From: Maribacter halichondriae
GTDB lineage: Bacteria; Bacteroidota; Bacteroidia; Flavobacteriales; Flavobacteriaceae
DNA length: 64,000 bases
Assembly (NCBI RefSeq): GCF_027474825.1
Contig: NZ_CP107030.1
Coordinates: forward strand, 4,034,001 to 4,098,000
Reading direction: 5' to 3'
The position numbers and the translations under genes were made by a program. The stretch's first letter is position 1, and every line of letters begins with the position of its first letter. The notes under the pieces were generated by a model. The model worked only from the letters and a program-made list of their open reading frames with translations, had not been told where the DNA came from and did no database searches. This document shows positions 1 through 8,674 of this stretch, piece by piece.

Positions 1-944
1 TTGTAACGGGCGACCACAGACTTATCCCCATCCCGCAACGCAATAACCTTAGTCGTTTTCACGTGCCTTTGATCATGTACAGCCCTATGTTGAAAACGAC
101 CAAAAAAATGAGCGCGGTTTCCTCACATTTTGATGTTACTCCTACGCTTTTGGCGCTTTTGGGTAATAAATATGAGCTCAAAATGCCAAAGAAAGTCGCG
201 TGGATGGGGGATGCGCTCGATACGCAATCCGAATTCCGGTCTGTAAAAGATATTCCTTTGATGCGTAACAAGAACGAATTAAAAGAATATATCAGTGGAG
301 ACAAACTCTATTCCGATGGGTCGATATATGGGATTGATGAAAATATGGACCTAAGTACTTCCTTTGGTGGTTCAAAGGCTGAGACAAAGCTTGAAAGCTT
401 CAAATCTCTGAATGCCTACGTCACCAACAACGATAAGATAATTCCCGATAGTCTGGCCATTTTTTCAGTACAAAAGGAAAAATTCACGGATAGCGAGATA
501 GTTTGGATCAATAGCGTCTACAACGGACAGAATTTCGACAAGGTATATATGATTGCTCGAGAATTGGCCTTCAAAAAGGAATATGAAAAGTCATTATTGC
601 TTTGCAGATATATTCTTTCGGAATCGCCCAGTCATATAGACACGAAGGTATTGACGGGAAGAGTCAATGTATGGATGGGAAATTATGATAAATCCATAGA
701 AATATTGAAGGCCTGTATTAAGATGAATCCGAATTATATCGATTCCTATTCGGCGCTGTTCGATGTGTATTTCTGGTCAGATCGAACCACAGAGGCATTG
801 GACCTGATTGAAATTGTACAAGAGAATAGTTCGAATGCAAATGAGATTGCCGACAAAATTTCAAGGGCGAGGATGCAAGCTCGAAAGATGGGCATCTCAT
901 TATCCCGGAAAAAGGAAACTGCTGATATATCTTTTGAAGACTAA
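1..944 (+). CDS. Sulfatase/alkaline-phosphatase-fold protein with C-terminal TPRs (5' partial)
   Basis: The reading frame is open from the first bases of the window, so the N-terminus is missing. The visible start carries the end of a sulfatase-type fold: a TGDH motif, then a VPLIMYSP strand and SHFDVTPTLLALLG, the usual last part of the sulfatase/LTA-synthase domain. After a linker, about 130 residues with alternating aromatic and small positions (KALDLIE-like helices, 'LLCRYILSESPSHIDTK') look like TPR repeats. The stop overlaps the next gene's ATG (TAATG), so the two are translationally coupled. A sulfatase fold plus TPR beside a YaiO-type barrel suggests a role in a surface glycan or exopolysaccharide system. 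That is inference; substrate and exact reaction cannot be read from the fragment. Confidence 0.75.
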   Translation, partial: VTGDHRLIPIPQRNNLSRFHVPLIMYSPMLKTTKKMSAVSSHFDVTPTLLALLGNKYELKMPKKVAWMGDALDTQSEFRSVKDIPLMRNKNELKEYISGDKLYSDGSIYGIDENMDLSTSFGGSKAETKLESFKSLNAYVTNNDKIIPDSLAIFSVQKEKFTDSEIVWINSVYNGQNFDKVYMIARELAFKKEYEKSLLLCRYILSESPSHIDTKVLTGRVNVWMGNYDKSIEILKACIKMNPNYIDSYSALFDVYFWSDRTTEALDLIEIVQENSSNANEIADKISRARMQARKMGISLSRKKETADISFED

Positions 945-2288
945 TGCTAAAAAAACGTACATATGGTCTTCTGTTCTTCGGACTGCTCTTTTTTTGGGTA
1001 GAGGCCAAGACTTGGCTTACAACGACGTAGGCGAAAGCACATATACAAAGGCTTACCGTCTTGCGTATGACGGTGACTATGAATCTGTCAAGACCCTGCT
1101 AGGCCAAGTACTGTCGGACAATCCCAATAGACTGAATGCCCGCTTCTTATTGGCCAGCTCCTATAGTTGGAATGGTCAGTACGCCAGCGCCAGAGCCGAA
1201 TTCAACAAAATCACATCCAAAGAAAAAAATAACAGTGATGCATGGATTTCAGCCATTAAGAATGAGCTTTATGCAAAGGAAAATGCGACCGCTTTAGGGT
1301 TGGCATACAAAGCGCTAATTTACCTAAAGAACGATTCTGAAGTCGAGCGGCTGAAAGAAATCGCCCAAGAACGTGTCTTGGGTACGGCGTATTCCGAATC
1401 GGGGTGGTTCAATCAAAAGTCAAATATTTCGATTGCCAAAGGTTCAAAACCTAGTCCCAAGCTGAATAATCCGGTTGAAGAAAAAATAGCTAAAAATGAT
1501 ACATTAGGAGCATCTACAGGTAAGATTATCTCTAAAACACCTGCCGATAAAGAGGTGCTGAAGAACAGGATAGCCGTAAACAATTCTTTTACCGTGTTCG
1601 ACCAACGTTACGACCCCATGGTATTTTCAAGCATTTCATTTCGGCGCCAAACACAGGCCGGAAGTATCATACCTCGTATCAATTATAGTAATCGTCTAGC
1701 GCAGCATGGAGTGCAATATGACCTGGATTTCTATCCGAAATTCTCCAAGCGGTTTTATGCCTATCTTAATTATGGGTATTCGAATGCGGCCATTTATCCC
1801 AATCACAAAGTGGGCGGTGATTTATATGTGAATTTGCCCGGTGCCTTTGAGTTTTCCGCTGGTGGCCGATTTATAAACTTCGACACCAAGAATGTTTCGG
1901 TAATTACTAATTCATTAGGACATTACCGGGGAAATTATTATTTCTCCCTTCGCTCTTACATCACTCCGTTACCTAATAAGTTGACCCGTGTTTCTGGTAA
2001 TATTTTGGTAAGAAAGTATTTAAAGGATGCCGAAAACTTTTTCGGTGCCAATATCGGTATGGGTTATTCACCCGAATTGCGGCAATTGACTTCGGGAGAT
2101 GAACTTTTGGCTGAGACTATTCTTTATGTAGAGTCGCAGCGGCTGAGTTTGGAATATCAGTTTACGGGAAAAAAATTCCGAATATTTATAGGACCAATAT
2201 GGGGGTTACTAGACAAGAATTGGTGTTTGCCTCTGGTAAGTTCTTTTGGGCAGTATCCGCCGGCCTAACGTATCAGGTTAAATTTTAG
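944..2288 (+). CDS. YaiO-family outer-membrane beta-barrel protein with N-terminal TPRs (frameshifted)
   Basis: The start at 944 gives a signal peptide (MLKKRTYGLLFFGLLFF). The mature part is in another frame: two TPR-like helices (AYRLAYDGDYES, ARFLLASSYSWNGQY), a Ser/Lys-rich linker, then about 210 residues of alternating amphipathic strands typical of YaiO outer-membrane barrels. Two one-base shifts split the gene. The first lies at T989-995 or CC1005-1006 (adding C gives ..VEA-QDLAYND). The second is at the G-run 2201-2205; adding one G restores a normal barrel end, ..FFWAVSAGLTYQVKF, finishing in Phe at 2288. The gene overlaps the sulfatase-fold gene by one base. Function is unproven, probably export or anchoring of a polysaccharide. 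Confidence 0.75.
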
Positions 2289-2333
2289 GGAGCTAGTTCT
2301 TTTTAGAATATTACTTTAGAACATGGTACCCGC

Positions 2334-3638
2334 TTATTTTGATAATTTCCCCTTCTCTTGATCGAAAACCCATTTGTCGGCATACATACCATAGACGAGC
2401 CCAATTTCATTTTCTTGTACGTATTTCTCATCCTTACCAGGGTCGAAATTCACGTTGTACACGTAGACCTTTATTCCTTCGTCACGTAATTGCAGCAATA
2501 TTTTGGTTTGGTTGGCTATTATGCGTCGTGAAAGCGCTACATGCTTGACATTGTTGATCTTCAAATAATCCACTTTATCGCCTTTTAGTTTCATTAAGGG
2601 TTCTTGTGAAATCATGGCATTGATGCCATTTTTTGATGCTTCTTCTACGGCCATGACACTAAAAAGTTCCATAATCAGTCTTTTCTTATCCACAAATGCA
2701 TTGGCAAAGGCTATGGGGTCATTGATTTTATCCGTGACGAGTGTGGCATCAGGATGTGATCCGAACCAGTCATTGATGCCTTTCAAATCCAAAGTTGTAT
2801 AGTCACCATAGATCTTACGTTTCATGAATTCCGTATGGTTGGGCGGAAGCGAGCCCTGATAATCTGTAAATCGGGCCCACATCTTCCAGTCATGCGCCGC
2901 AACCATTTTGCCATCTGAGGTTTCTATGATATCCAACTCAAATAGGCGGAATCCTTTTTTATAATTCGCATCAAGTGCTTCTTTGGAATTTGTTGATTTA
3001 ACACCGTTCACTTCCCCTCCGGCATGTGCGATATAACGGTCGATATTGGGCTCGAACTCATATTTGACCCTTGGAAAATATATTTGTGCATCGGAAATAC
3101 CTTGAGGCATATTTAAGGTTATCGACGCGGAAGTGTCGTCTATCTTTTCAAAAATCAGGCCTTCGAAATTATGCATGATATAAGCCTGCCGATTTTTCAG
3201 TGCACTCAACTTAGAAAACCCCATTTTAGCCAATGCTTCGGACTGTTTTGCCAAACTACCGGCAGCAGAATCGTGAGCCAATATTGCAAAAATCGCTTTG
3301 TTCTTTTGCATTCGCCAAAGCACATCGACCAATTGTTCGGCCGCCTCTTCACTCGCATAGGTGTCAAAAGTTCGATATTCGAATTTATTCGAGGTATTAA
3401 AATGTACTATGGTAAGTCCGCGCGAAATTTGCTCCGTTTGTCCGGCAATCGTAAAGCTACTGCGCTCTTGGGCATTGAAACTATGGCTGGTTAGCTTAAC
3501 TTCTTCTAAAATTGAAATACAATGTTTTGAAGGGACACCTGTCTTTGCTTCTAGGGTATGTACGATATTTCCATAGATACCTGAATATAGTATGATGATG
3601 ACCCAAAATCGAATTGAATGTATCGGTAGTTTTTTCAT
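2334..3638 (-). CDS. Exported ILEI (FAM3-like) domain fused to a glycerophosphodiester phosphodiesterase-like domain
   Basis: This 434-residue protein begins with a short hydrophobic segment (FWVIIILYSGIYG) that serves as signal peptide or anchor. Residues about 70-170 match the ILEI/FAM3 pattern: GLTIVHFN, then FDTY, a helix EEAAEQLVDVLWRM, AIFAILAHDSAAG and a final NRQAYIMHNFEG. From about residue 205 a GDPD-like TIM barrel follows, with IAHAGGEVNG (catalytic His region), FELDIIETSDGKMVAAHDW (acidic pair and second His) and a late VYVYNVN strand. The canonical HRG is replaced by HAGG, so activity on glycerophosphodiesters is not certain. It is convergent with the YaiO-type gene, 45 bases away. 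ILEI domains in bacteria are often found in surface-glycan proteins. Confidence 0.7.
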   Translation of the reverse strand: MKKLPIHSIRFWVIIILYSGIYGNIVHTLEAKTGVPSKHCISILEEVKLTSHSFNAQERSSFTIAGQTEQISRGLTIVHFNTSNKFEYRTFDTYASEEAAEQLVDVLWRMQKNKAIFAILAHDSAAGSLAKQSEALAKMGFSKLSALKNRQAYIMHNFEGLIFEKIDDTSASITLNMPQGISDAQIYFPRVKYEFEPNIDRYIAHAGGEVNGVKSTNSKEALDANYKKGFRLFELDIIETSDGKMVAAHDWKMWARFTDYQGSLPPNHTEFMKRKIYGDYTTLDLKGINDWFGSHPDATLVTDKINDPIAFANAFVDKKRLIMELFSVMAVEEASKNGINAMISQEPLMKLKGDKVDYLKINNVKHVALSRRIIANQTKILLQLRDEGIKVYVYNVNFDPGKDEKYVQENEIGLVYGMYADKWVFDQEKGKLSK

Positions 3639-4089
3639 ATTGAATCCATAACGTTTGCGGTTAGAAAGATACTTTTGATTTACAAAGCCTTACGGATAAA
3701 GAATCAACGAAATTACAAATGTCTTATTGTAAGTAACACTTGATGTTTTCGGAAACATTGAATCTTTGCGATTGAACATCTTCTATGGAATCATCCAACG
3801 CCCAGTGCATCAATATCACTAATATCCTAATGAAGAGCTAAGAAGGTCGAATCTATTTCAGCCCAAAAGAACGGTGTAATGAAACCATACCATCGACCTA
3901 TGGCCAATATTTTCGATGAACTGCATAGGCCCTTAGGCCAATATTGATAGGTTCTCAGCAAGTTTAACATGTTATACAACGAAAACGGGACGATACACCA
4001 CAATTAATTGTTTTGTGAAGGCGTTATAAATATGTTTACCAAACAAATTGAAACCCAAATCATCGTTAACCCAAAACCCCTGAACCACC
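3639..4089. other. Intergenic region with no convincing gene
   Basis: Between the start of the ILEI-GDPD gene and the first small ORF I see only stop-rich sequence. A 10-base direct repeat (GGCCAATATT) occurs twice near 3900-3950. The sequence AAACCCAAATCAT at 4051-4063 recurs exactly at 4213-4225, where its last ATG start is used by the second small ORF. The region must hold the minus-strand promoter for the ILEI-GDPD gene (a TATCTTTC box lies about 35 bases upstream of its ATG) and probably the promoter for the small ORFs. Confidence 0.4.
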
Positions 4090-4188
4090 ATGCTCTATGA
4101 CACCTACGGAGAGGAATACATAGTTTTCCTCCAAGAACTGAACGAAATTTTAAGCTTAAACGAATTAGTGGAATTGGATTATATGTAA
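4090..4188 (+). CDS. Small acidic protein, 32 residues, LNEIL family copy 1
   Basis: A 32-residue ORF with a core YIVFLQELNEIL that matches the core of the next small ORF (YLNFIEDLNEIL): Y, hydrophobic, x, F, hydrophobic, acid/amide, acidic, then an identical LNEIL. The protein is strongly acidic and predicted helical, with no signal peptide or membrane segment. It lies in a 760-base gap between larger genes, on the same strand as its neighbour and ahead of a strong terminator. Similarity between two tandem ORFs of the same length is the main evidence that both are translated. I do not recognise the family. Confidence 0.5.
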   Translation: MLYDTYGEEYIVFLQELNEILSLNELVELDYM

Positions 4189-4223
4189 TCCTGTGAAACT
4201 ATTTATTATCAAAAACCCAAATC

Positions 4224-4325
4224 ATGGCAAACAAGAATCCCGACAATGCAGCGTATTTAAACTTCATTGAAGATTTGAACGAAATATTGGTTGATTTCAA
4301 TATCAACAAGTTGAGTTATTCTTAA
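4224..4325 (+). CDS. Small acidic protein, 33 residues, LNEIL family copy 2
   Basis: A 33-residue ORF starting in the ATG that ends a repeated AAACCCAAATCATG sequence. It has an Asn/Asp-rich start and a helical core YLNFIEDLNEILVDF that aligns with the upstream small ORF. It is followed after about 20 bases by a 13-bp stem terminator, which fits a short transcript ending here. It is acidic, with no Cys and no membrane segment. Function is unknown; a small regulatory protein or a peptide precursor are both possible. Confidence 0.5.
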   Translation: MANKNPDNAAYLNFIEDLNEILVDFNINKLSYS

Positions 4326-4346
4326 ATGTGTTTAGTGTGTACAAGC

Positions 4347-4378
4347 AAAAGCCCCTTGGTCAATTCCAAGGGGCTTTT
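4347..4378. terminator. Bidirectional rho-independent terminator
   Basis: A perfect 13-bp inverted repeat AAAAGCCCCTTGG / CCAAGGGGCTTTT with a six-base loop, A-rich on the left and T-rich on the right. It serves the small ORFs on the plus strand and rpoD on the minus strand. Confidence 0.85.
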
Positions 4379-4399
4379 CATTTTTTAAATGCTTACAAC

Positions 4400-5263
4400 C
4401 TACCCAAGATAGGTCTTCAACAATTTACTTCTTGAATTATGGCGTAGTTTTCGAATCGCCTTTTCACGAATTTGGCGTACCCGCTCACGCGTCAGGTCAA
4501 ATGTTTGACCGATTTCGGCCAAGGTCATTGATTGCTGATCACCAATACCGTAATATAGTTTTACTACATCGGCTTCCCGAGGCGACAACGTCTCCAGGGC
4601 ACGGTTGATTTCCGTATTCAAAGACTGTTGCATCAGAATGTTATCGGGTCGTGGCGATTCACCTGAGCGTAACACATCGTAGAGGTTGGAATCTTCGCCT
4701 TCCCGCAGGGGTGCATCCATGGATACATGTCTACCGGAATTCTTCAAAGACTGTTTTACCTCGTTGACGGTCATTTCCAATTCACTTGCAATTTCTTCGG
4801 CAGATGGCGGGCGTTCATGCGCCTGTTCCAAATATGAAAAGGTCTTTTTGATCTTGTTGATAGAACCAATTTTGTTCAAGGGTAGTCGTACGACACGAGA
4901 TTGCTCGGCCAACGCCTGCAGAATGGACTGTCGAATCCACCATACGGCGTATGAAATGAATTTGAATCCACGGGTCTCATCAAAACGTTTTGCTGCTTTG
5001 ACGAGTCCTAAGTTGCCCTCGTTTATTAAATCGGGTAATTTTAATCCTTGGTTCTGATATTGCTTGGCAACGGAAACCACGAAACGCAAATTGGCCGTTG
5101 TCAATTTTTCCAAGGCGGCTTGATCTCCGGTACGTATACGTTGTGCCAATTCTACTTCTTCACTAGCATTGATCAAATCTATTTTACTGATATCCTGCAA
5201 GTATTTGTCCAATGATTTTGATTCGCGATTGGTGACCTGCTTGATAATCTTTAGTTGCCTCAT
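4400..5263 (-). CDS. rpoD: Primary RNA polymerase sigma factor (Bacteroidota RpoD)
   Basis: This 287-residue sigma-70 protein begins with [22 protein letters not shown], the standard Bacteroidota primary-sigma start without region 1.1. Region 2 is clear ([41 protein letters not shown]), region 3 follows, and region 4 has the helix-turn-helix [20 protein letters not shown]. The housekeeping factor of this phylum reads -33 TTG / -7 TAnnTTTG promoters, several of which are visible in this window. It ends against a strong terminator and appears to be a single-gene transcript. Confidence 0.95.
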   Translation of the reverse strand: MRQLKIIKQVTNRESKSLDKYLQDISKIDLINASEEVELAQRIRTGDQAALEKLTTANLRFVVSVAKQYQNQGLKLPDLINEGNLGLVKAAKRFDETRGFKFISYAVWWIRQSILQALAEQSRVVRLPLNKIGSINKIKKTFSYLEQAHERPPSAEEIASELEMTVNEVKQSLKNSGRHVSMDAPLREGEDSNLYDVLRSGESPRPDNILMQQSLNTEINRALETLSPREADVVKLYYGIGDQQSMTLAEIGQTFDLTRERVRQIREKAIRKLRHNSRSKLLKTYLG

Positions 5264-5410
5264 ATGTATATAGGGATTTTTGAAGTTCTACAAGAGTTCA
5301 TAATACATTATTCTAGCGTCTTTTCCAAAGAGATACGAATATTCTTATACATAATTTATGAGAACTTTAGGATATATTCCTGAAAAACACTGTATTTCGA
5401 GCACTTGACT

Positions 5411-5418
5411 TATTTTTG
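5411..5418 (+). promoter_or_regulatory. Candidate -7 box of the DUF6155 gene
   Basis: TATTTTTG fits the Bacteroidota TAnnTTTG -7 element and sits 18 bases before the ATG at 5437. I see no good -33 TTG at the expected distance, so support is partial. Confidence 0.35.
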
Positions 5419-5436
5419 GAACATGAAACGATTTGC

Positions 5437-5944
5437 ATGAGTAAGAGGGCGTTTAAGAAATATCTGTCAGAATTAAAAAAAAGAACTCGAAGAACAGTTC
5501 ATGGATCTCTATATGAGATTTCCTGTGGTAAAGGAATACTACGATTTTATTTTTAATCCGAAAGAGGATAAATTGGTTCAAGAGGCAAAGGCTAAAATAT
5601 CAAACGAGTACTTCCCTTTGAAGCGTCGAAGACCTAAAGCACGACGCTCCGTCGCGCAAAAATTTATAAAACATTTTATTAAATTGGGGGTAGAACCGCA
5701 TTTGATCGCCGATGTCATGTTGTATAACTTAGAAATTGCCCAATCTTTTTCGTACGAACGGAATGTACCCGACTCTTTTTACAAAAGCATGCTGAATTCG
5801 TTTACCGAAGCGGTCCACTACATTTCGATCAATGGACTTCTTTTCGATTTCAAGGATAGAATCGTTAAAATTTATACGATAACGCAAGAACGAAATTGGC
5901 CATTTGGGGAAGGATTTTCAAGGGCCTTGGATATATTGGATTGA
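5437..5944 (+). CDS. DUF6155 family protein (frameshifted near the start)
   Basis: The start at 5437 gives MSKRAFKKYLSELKK, the usual beginning of DUF6155 proteins. An eight-A run at 5475-5482 then shifts the frame; one more A gives KKKELEEQFMDLYMRF and continues into FNPKEDKLVQEAKAKISNEYFP, which is the family signature. About 170 residues when repaired. The rest is basic (KRRRPKARRS) and helical, with no signal peptide or membrane segment. Its stop is two bases before the ATG of the hydroxyacid dehydrogenase, so they likely share a transcript. The family has no established function. Confidence 0.8.
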
Positions 5945-5945
5945 T

Positions 5946-6874
5946 ATGGCTATAGTAATCATACGACAAGACGGAAAGATACCGATGTGGCAACAAGCAC
6001 TAAAATCTAAAGCTAAAGATGTGGCGGTATATAGTTATTTAGAGGAACATTCGAAAGATGAAATTACCATGGCCTTGGTGTGGAAACACCCAAAAGGTGA
6101 ACTTTCCAAGTATCCCAACTTAAAATGTATCGCGTCGAGTGGGGCAGGGGTCGATTTTATCTTTGAGGATGAGAACCGGCCAAAAAACCTTCCGATTACC
6201 CGGGTAGTCGATGTCATGTTGGCCAAAGATATGTCAGAACATGTCATCGCTGCTATTTTTAGCTATTTAAAGAATTTAGGACAGTATCGTATCGATCAAG
6301 TGAATAAAAACTGGAAACCAAAAGATTACCATCGAATTTCCGATTTTACTGTAGGTATCCTGGGGCTAGGTGCCTTGGGCAGTGTACTTGCCAATGATTT
6401 GGTCCGATTTGGCTTTCATGCCCAAGGTTGGTCCAACTCTAAAAAACGTCTTGAGGGAGTTACTTCTTTTGTAGATGAAGAACAACTTTCCGATTTTTTG
6501 TCTACCTCTGAAATACTGGTCTGTCTGCTGCCTCTGACCGATGCCACTTTTGGTATTTTAAATGTGGAGCTTTTCAGAAAACTTCCGCAAGGGGCTTATA
6601 TAATCAACGTTGCCCGAGGCGGACATGTGGTGGATGCTGACTTGATCGAGTATATCGATAATGGACATCTTTCGGGAGCCTGTCTTGACGTATTTCATCA
6701 AGAACCCTTGCCTATTGACCATCCGTTTTGGGAACACGATAAAATTCATATGACGCCCCATTATGCCAGCGTATCGGACACCAACTCCGTAGTACCCCAG
6801 ATTATCGAAAACTATCATCGTCTACGAGGGGTGAGGCCTTGATCAATGTGGTATCCCAAGATAAAGGATATTGA
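5946..6874 (+). CDS. Glyoxylate/hydroxypyruvate reductase A-like 2-hydroxyacid dehydrogenase (frameshifted near the end)
   Basis: A D-isomer-specific 2-hydroxyacid dehydrogenase, about 309 residues once repaired. Visible are the substrate-side loop SSGAGVDF, the Rossmann motif GILGLGALGSVL around residue 140, the catalytic Arg in INVARGG, the Glu in FHQEPLP and the His in MTPHYAS. These fit reduction of glyoxylate or hydroxypyruvate with NAD(P)H in the cytoplasm. The frame reads into a stop at 6842 after a G-run (6828-6831). One added G gives RLRGGEALINVVSQDKGY with a stop at 6874, the normal C-terminus. It follows the DUF6155 gene after one base. Confidence 0.85.
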
Positions 6875-6992
6875 TAAGGTAACAATCTATTTCGTAGTCA
6901 GTTACCGATTTTCAAAGGCTAGAATCATATTTAAGAATAGGTTTTCTTCCAAATTTCCATGGATAAATTTCGACCAAGGACAAATTTCTGTT

Positions 6993-7000
6993 AATTTTGC
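6993..7000 (+). promoter_or_regulatory. Candidate -7 box of the helicase gene
   Basis: TAATTTTG matches the TAnnTTTG consensus, 55 bases before the proposed TTG start of the helicase. The upstream -33 element is not obvious. Confidence 0.3.
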
Positions 7001-7055
7001 AAAATTGGCGAGACGTCAAACCATCGCCAAAGCCTAATTAAATAGCATCAGCCTT

Positions 7056-8567
7056 TTGGAGTTACAAAAAGATACCAAAGATAAAACCTTATACGATTAC
7101 CAAGAAGAAGACCTGAACGCCATTTTTGAGCATTTAGAGGGCGACGTTGAGGGTGGTAATCTGTTATACCAACTGCCCACGGGTGGTGGTAAGACAGTAG
7201 TGTTTTCTGAAATTGCGCGACGCTATATTGAGCATACACAGAAAAAAGTGGTGGTTTTGACCCATCGCATCGAATTGAGTCATCAGACATCGAAAATGTT
7301 GACCGGTTTTGGCGTTCAAAATAAAATCATCAACAGCGAGGTAAAAGAACTGTCCGACCAAGATGAATTCATGTGCTTTGTGGCTATGGTCGAAACCCTG
7401 AACAATCGACTGCAAGAAGAAAAAGTCGAGATCAACAATATCGGGTTGGTCATCATCGATGAAGCGCATTACAACTCTTTCCGAAAACTTTTTAAATATT
7501 TTGACAAGTCCACCATATTGGGGGTTACCGCAACTCCTTTGAGCTCCAATATCAAGCTTCCGATGAAGGACAATTACAAGAAATTGATCGTGGGCGAGTC
7601 CATTGGAGCGTTGATTAAAAAGAAGTTCTTGGCCAAAGCGAATGTTTATAACTATGATGTCAGTCTGCAAAGCCTGAAATTGGGCATCAGCGGAGATTAT
7701 ACAGTGAAGTCTTCAGATGAGCTCTACGGTAACCAGAGCATGCTGGGCAAACTGGTAAACGCATACAACGAAATCGCCAAGGGTACCAAAACCTTGATTT
7801 TTAATAATGGAATCAATACCTCACGCTACGTTTACGAAACTTTCAAAAAGGCCGGATATAATATCCGTCATCTTGACAACAAGAATACCGCTACCGAAAG
7901 GCGGGAGATTCTCGATTGGTTTTCGAACACGCCCGACGCAATTTTGACTTCGGTAAGTATCTTGACCACAGGGTTTGACGAACCCACCGTGGAAAGCATC
8001 ATATTGAATCGAGCGACCCGTTCGTTGACCCTTTATTTTCAGATGATCGGCCGTGGTTCTAGGGTATTGCCGAACAAGGAGGAATTCAACGTCATCGATA
8101 TGGGGAACAATGTTGCCCGTTTTGGCATGTGGGACGCACCTATCGATTGGCAAGAAATTTTCCATTTTCCTGATTTCTATTTAGAGAATATCAAGAACGA
8201 TGAGGATATAGAACGAGAATTCGTTTACGAAATGCCGGATGATCTTCGCTCCCAATTCTCGAAATCGAAAAACATCGAATACGACGTCAAGGAAGAATAT
8301 AAAAAGATCTTTGCCCAGGGCTTGAAGTCAAAAATAGTCTTGGAAAAAAGTATCGAGCAACATGCCCAGATCTGTGTCGAAAATGCCGAAGATGTTTTTG
8401 ATGCCCGTCTTCTAGCAAAACAGTTAAAAGAAGAGATATCGTATCGCGTGCGACAATATTCGTATTGCATCATGAACAACACCAAGAACTATAAAGAATG
8501 GCTCGAAGAAGATTACGAACGTAAATTACGTTCTGCCATTTCTAGAAAGTTCGCCTCTAAAATGTAA
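7056..8567 (+). CDS. DEAD/DEAH-box superfamily 2 helicase
   Basis: 503 residues. Walker A PTGGGKT is at about 41-47, then VVVLTHR (motif Ia), DEAH at about 135-138, VTATP (motif III), a second RecA domain with TLIFNNGI, SILTTGFDEP and the arginine-finger motif QMIGRGSR. A charged helical C-terminal part of about 130 residues follows. It resembles SSL2/type III restriction-like helicases found widely in Bacteroidota. No nuclease domain or methylase neighbour is present, so a general DNA or RNA unwinding role is as likely as defence. The best start is TTG at 7056; no in-frame ATG lies close upstream. Confidence 0.85.
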   Translation: MELQKDTKDKTLYDYQEEDLNAIFEHLEGDVEGGNLLYQLPTGGGKTVVFSEIARRYIEHTQKKVVVLTHRIELSHQTSKMLTGFGVQNKIINSEVKELSDQDEFMCFVAMVETLNNRLQEEKVEINNIGLVIIDEAHYNSFRKLFKYFDKSTILGVTATPLSSNIKLPMKDNYKKLIVGESIGALIKKKFLAKANVYNYDVSLQSLKLGISGDYTVKSSDELYGNQSMLGKLVNAYNEIAKGTKTLIFNNGINTSRYVYETFKKAGYNIRHLDNKNTATERREILDWFSNTPDAILTSVSILTTGFDEPTVESIILNRATRSLTLYFQMIGRGSRVLPNKEEFNVIDMGNNVARFGMWDAPIDWQEIFHFPDFYLENIKNDEDIEREFVYEMPDDLRSQFSKSKNIEYDVKEEYKKIFAQGLKSKIVLEKSIEQHAQICVENAEDVFDARLLAKQLKEEISYRVRQYSYCIMNNTKNYKEWLEEDYERKLRSAISRKFASKM

Positions 8568-8575
8568 TATTGATT

Positions 8576-8592
8576 CCCCCCTTTGAAGGGGG
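8576..8592. repeat. Perfect G/C-run palindrome followed by AGGGGGA
   Basis: CCCCCTT-TG-AAGGGGG, followed directly by TAGGGGGA. It sits 9 bases after the helicase stop and could act as a terminator stem. It also resembles short dispersed palindromes seen between genes in Bacteroidota. No second copy is present in this window. Confidence 0.4.
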
Positions 8593-8674
8593 TAGGGGGA
8601 TGTTCTTCTAAGATATTGATAAAGCCTAAAATAGGGTAATATATCCTAACGAAGGTCTGTACCTGTACCTGAAT

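Noticed and set aside
3880..3948. A 22-codon plus-strand ORF (MKPYHRPMANIFDELH...) in the gap before the LNEIL genes
   Set aside because: Too short and not similar to the two neighbouring small ORFs; no other sign of coding.
6846..7037. 63-codon plus-strand ORF between the hydroxyacid dehydrogenase and the helicase
   Set aside because: Its start overlaps the repaired end of the dehydrogenase and it contains the candidate helicase promoter; no conserved features.
7056..8567. Helicase as part of a defence system
   Set aside because: No nuclease, methylase or other defence gene is adjacent; the neighbours are metabolic or glycosyltransferase genes.
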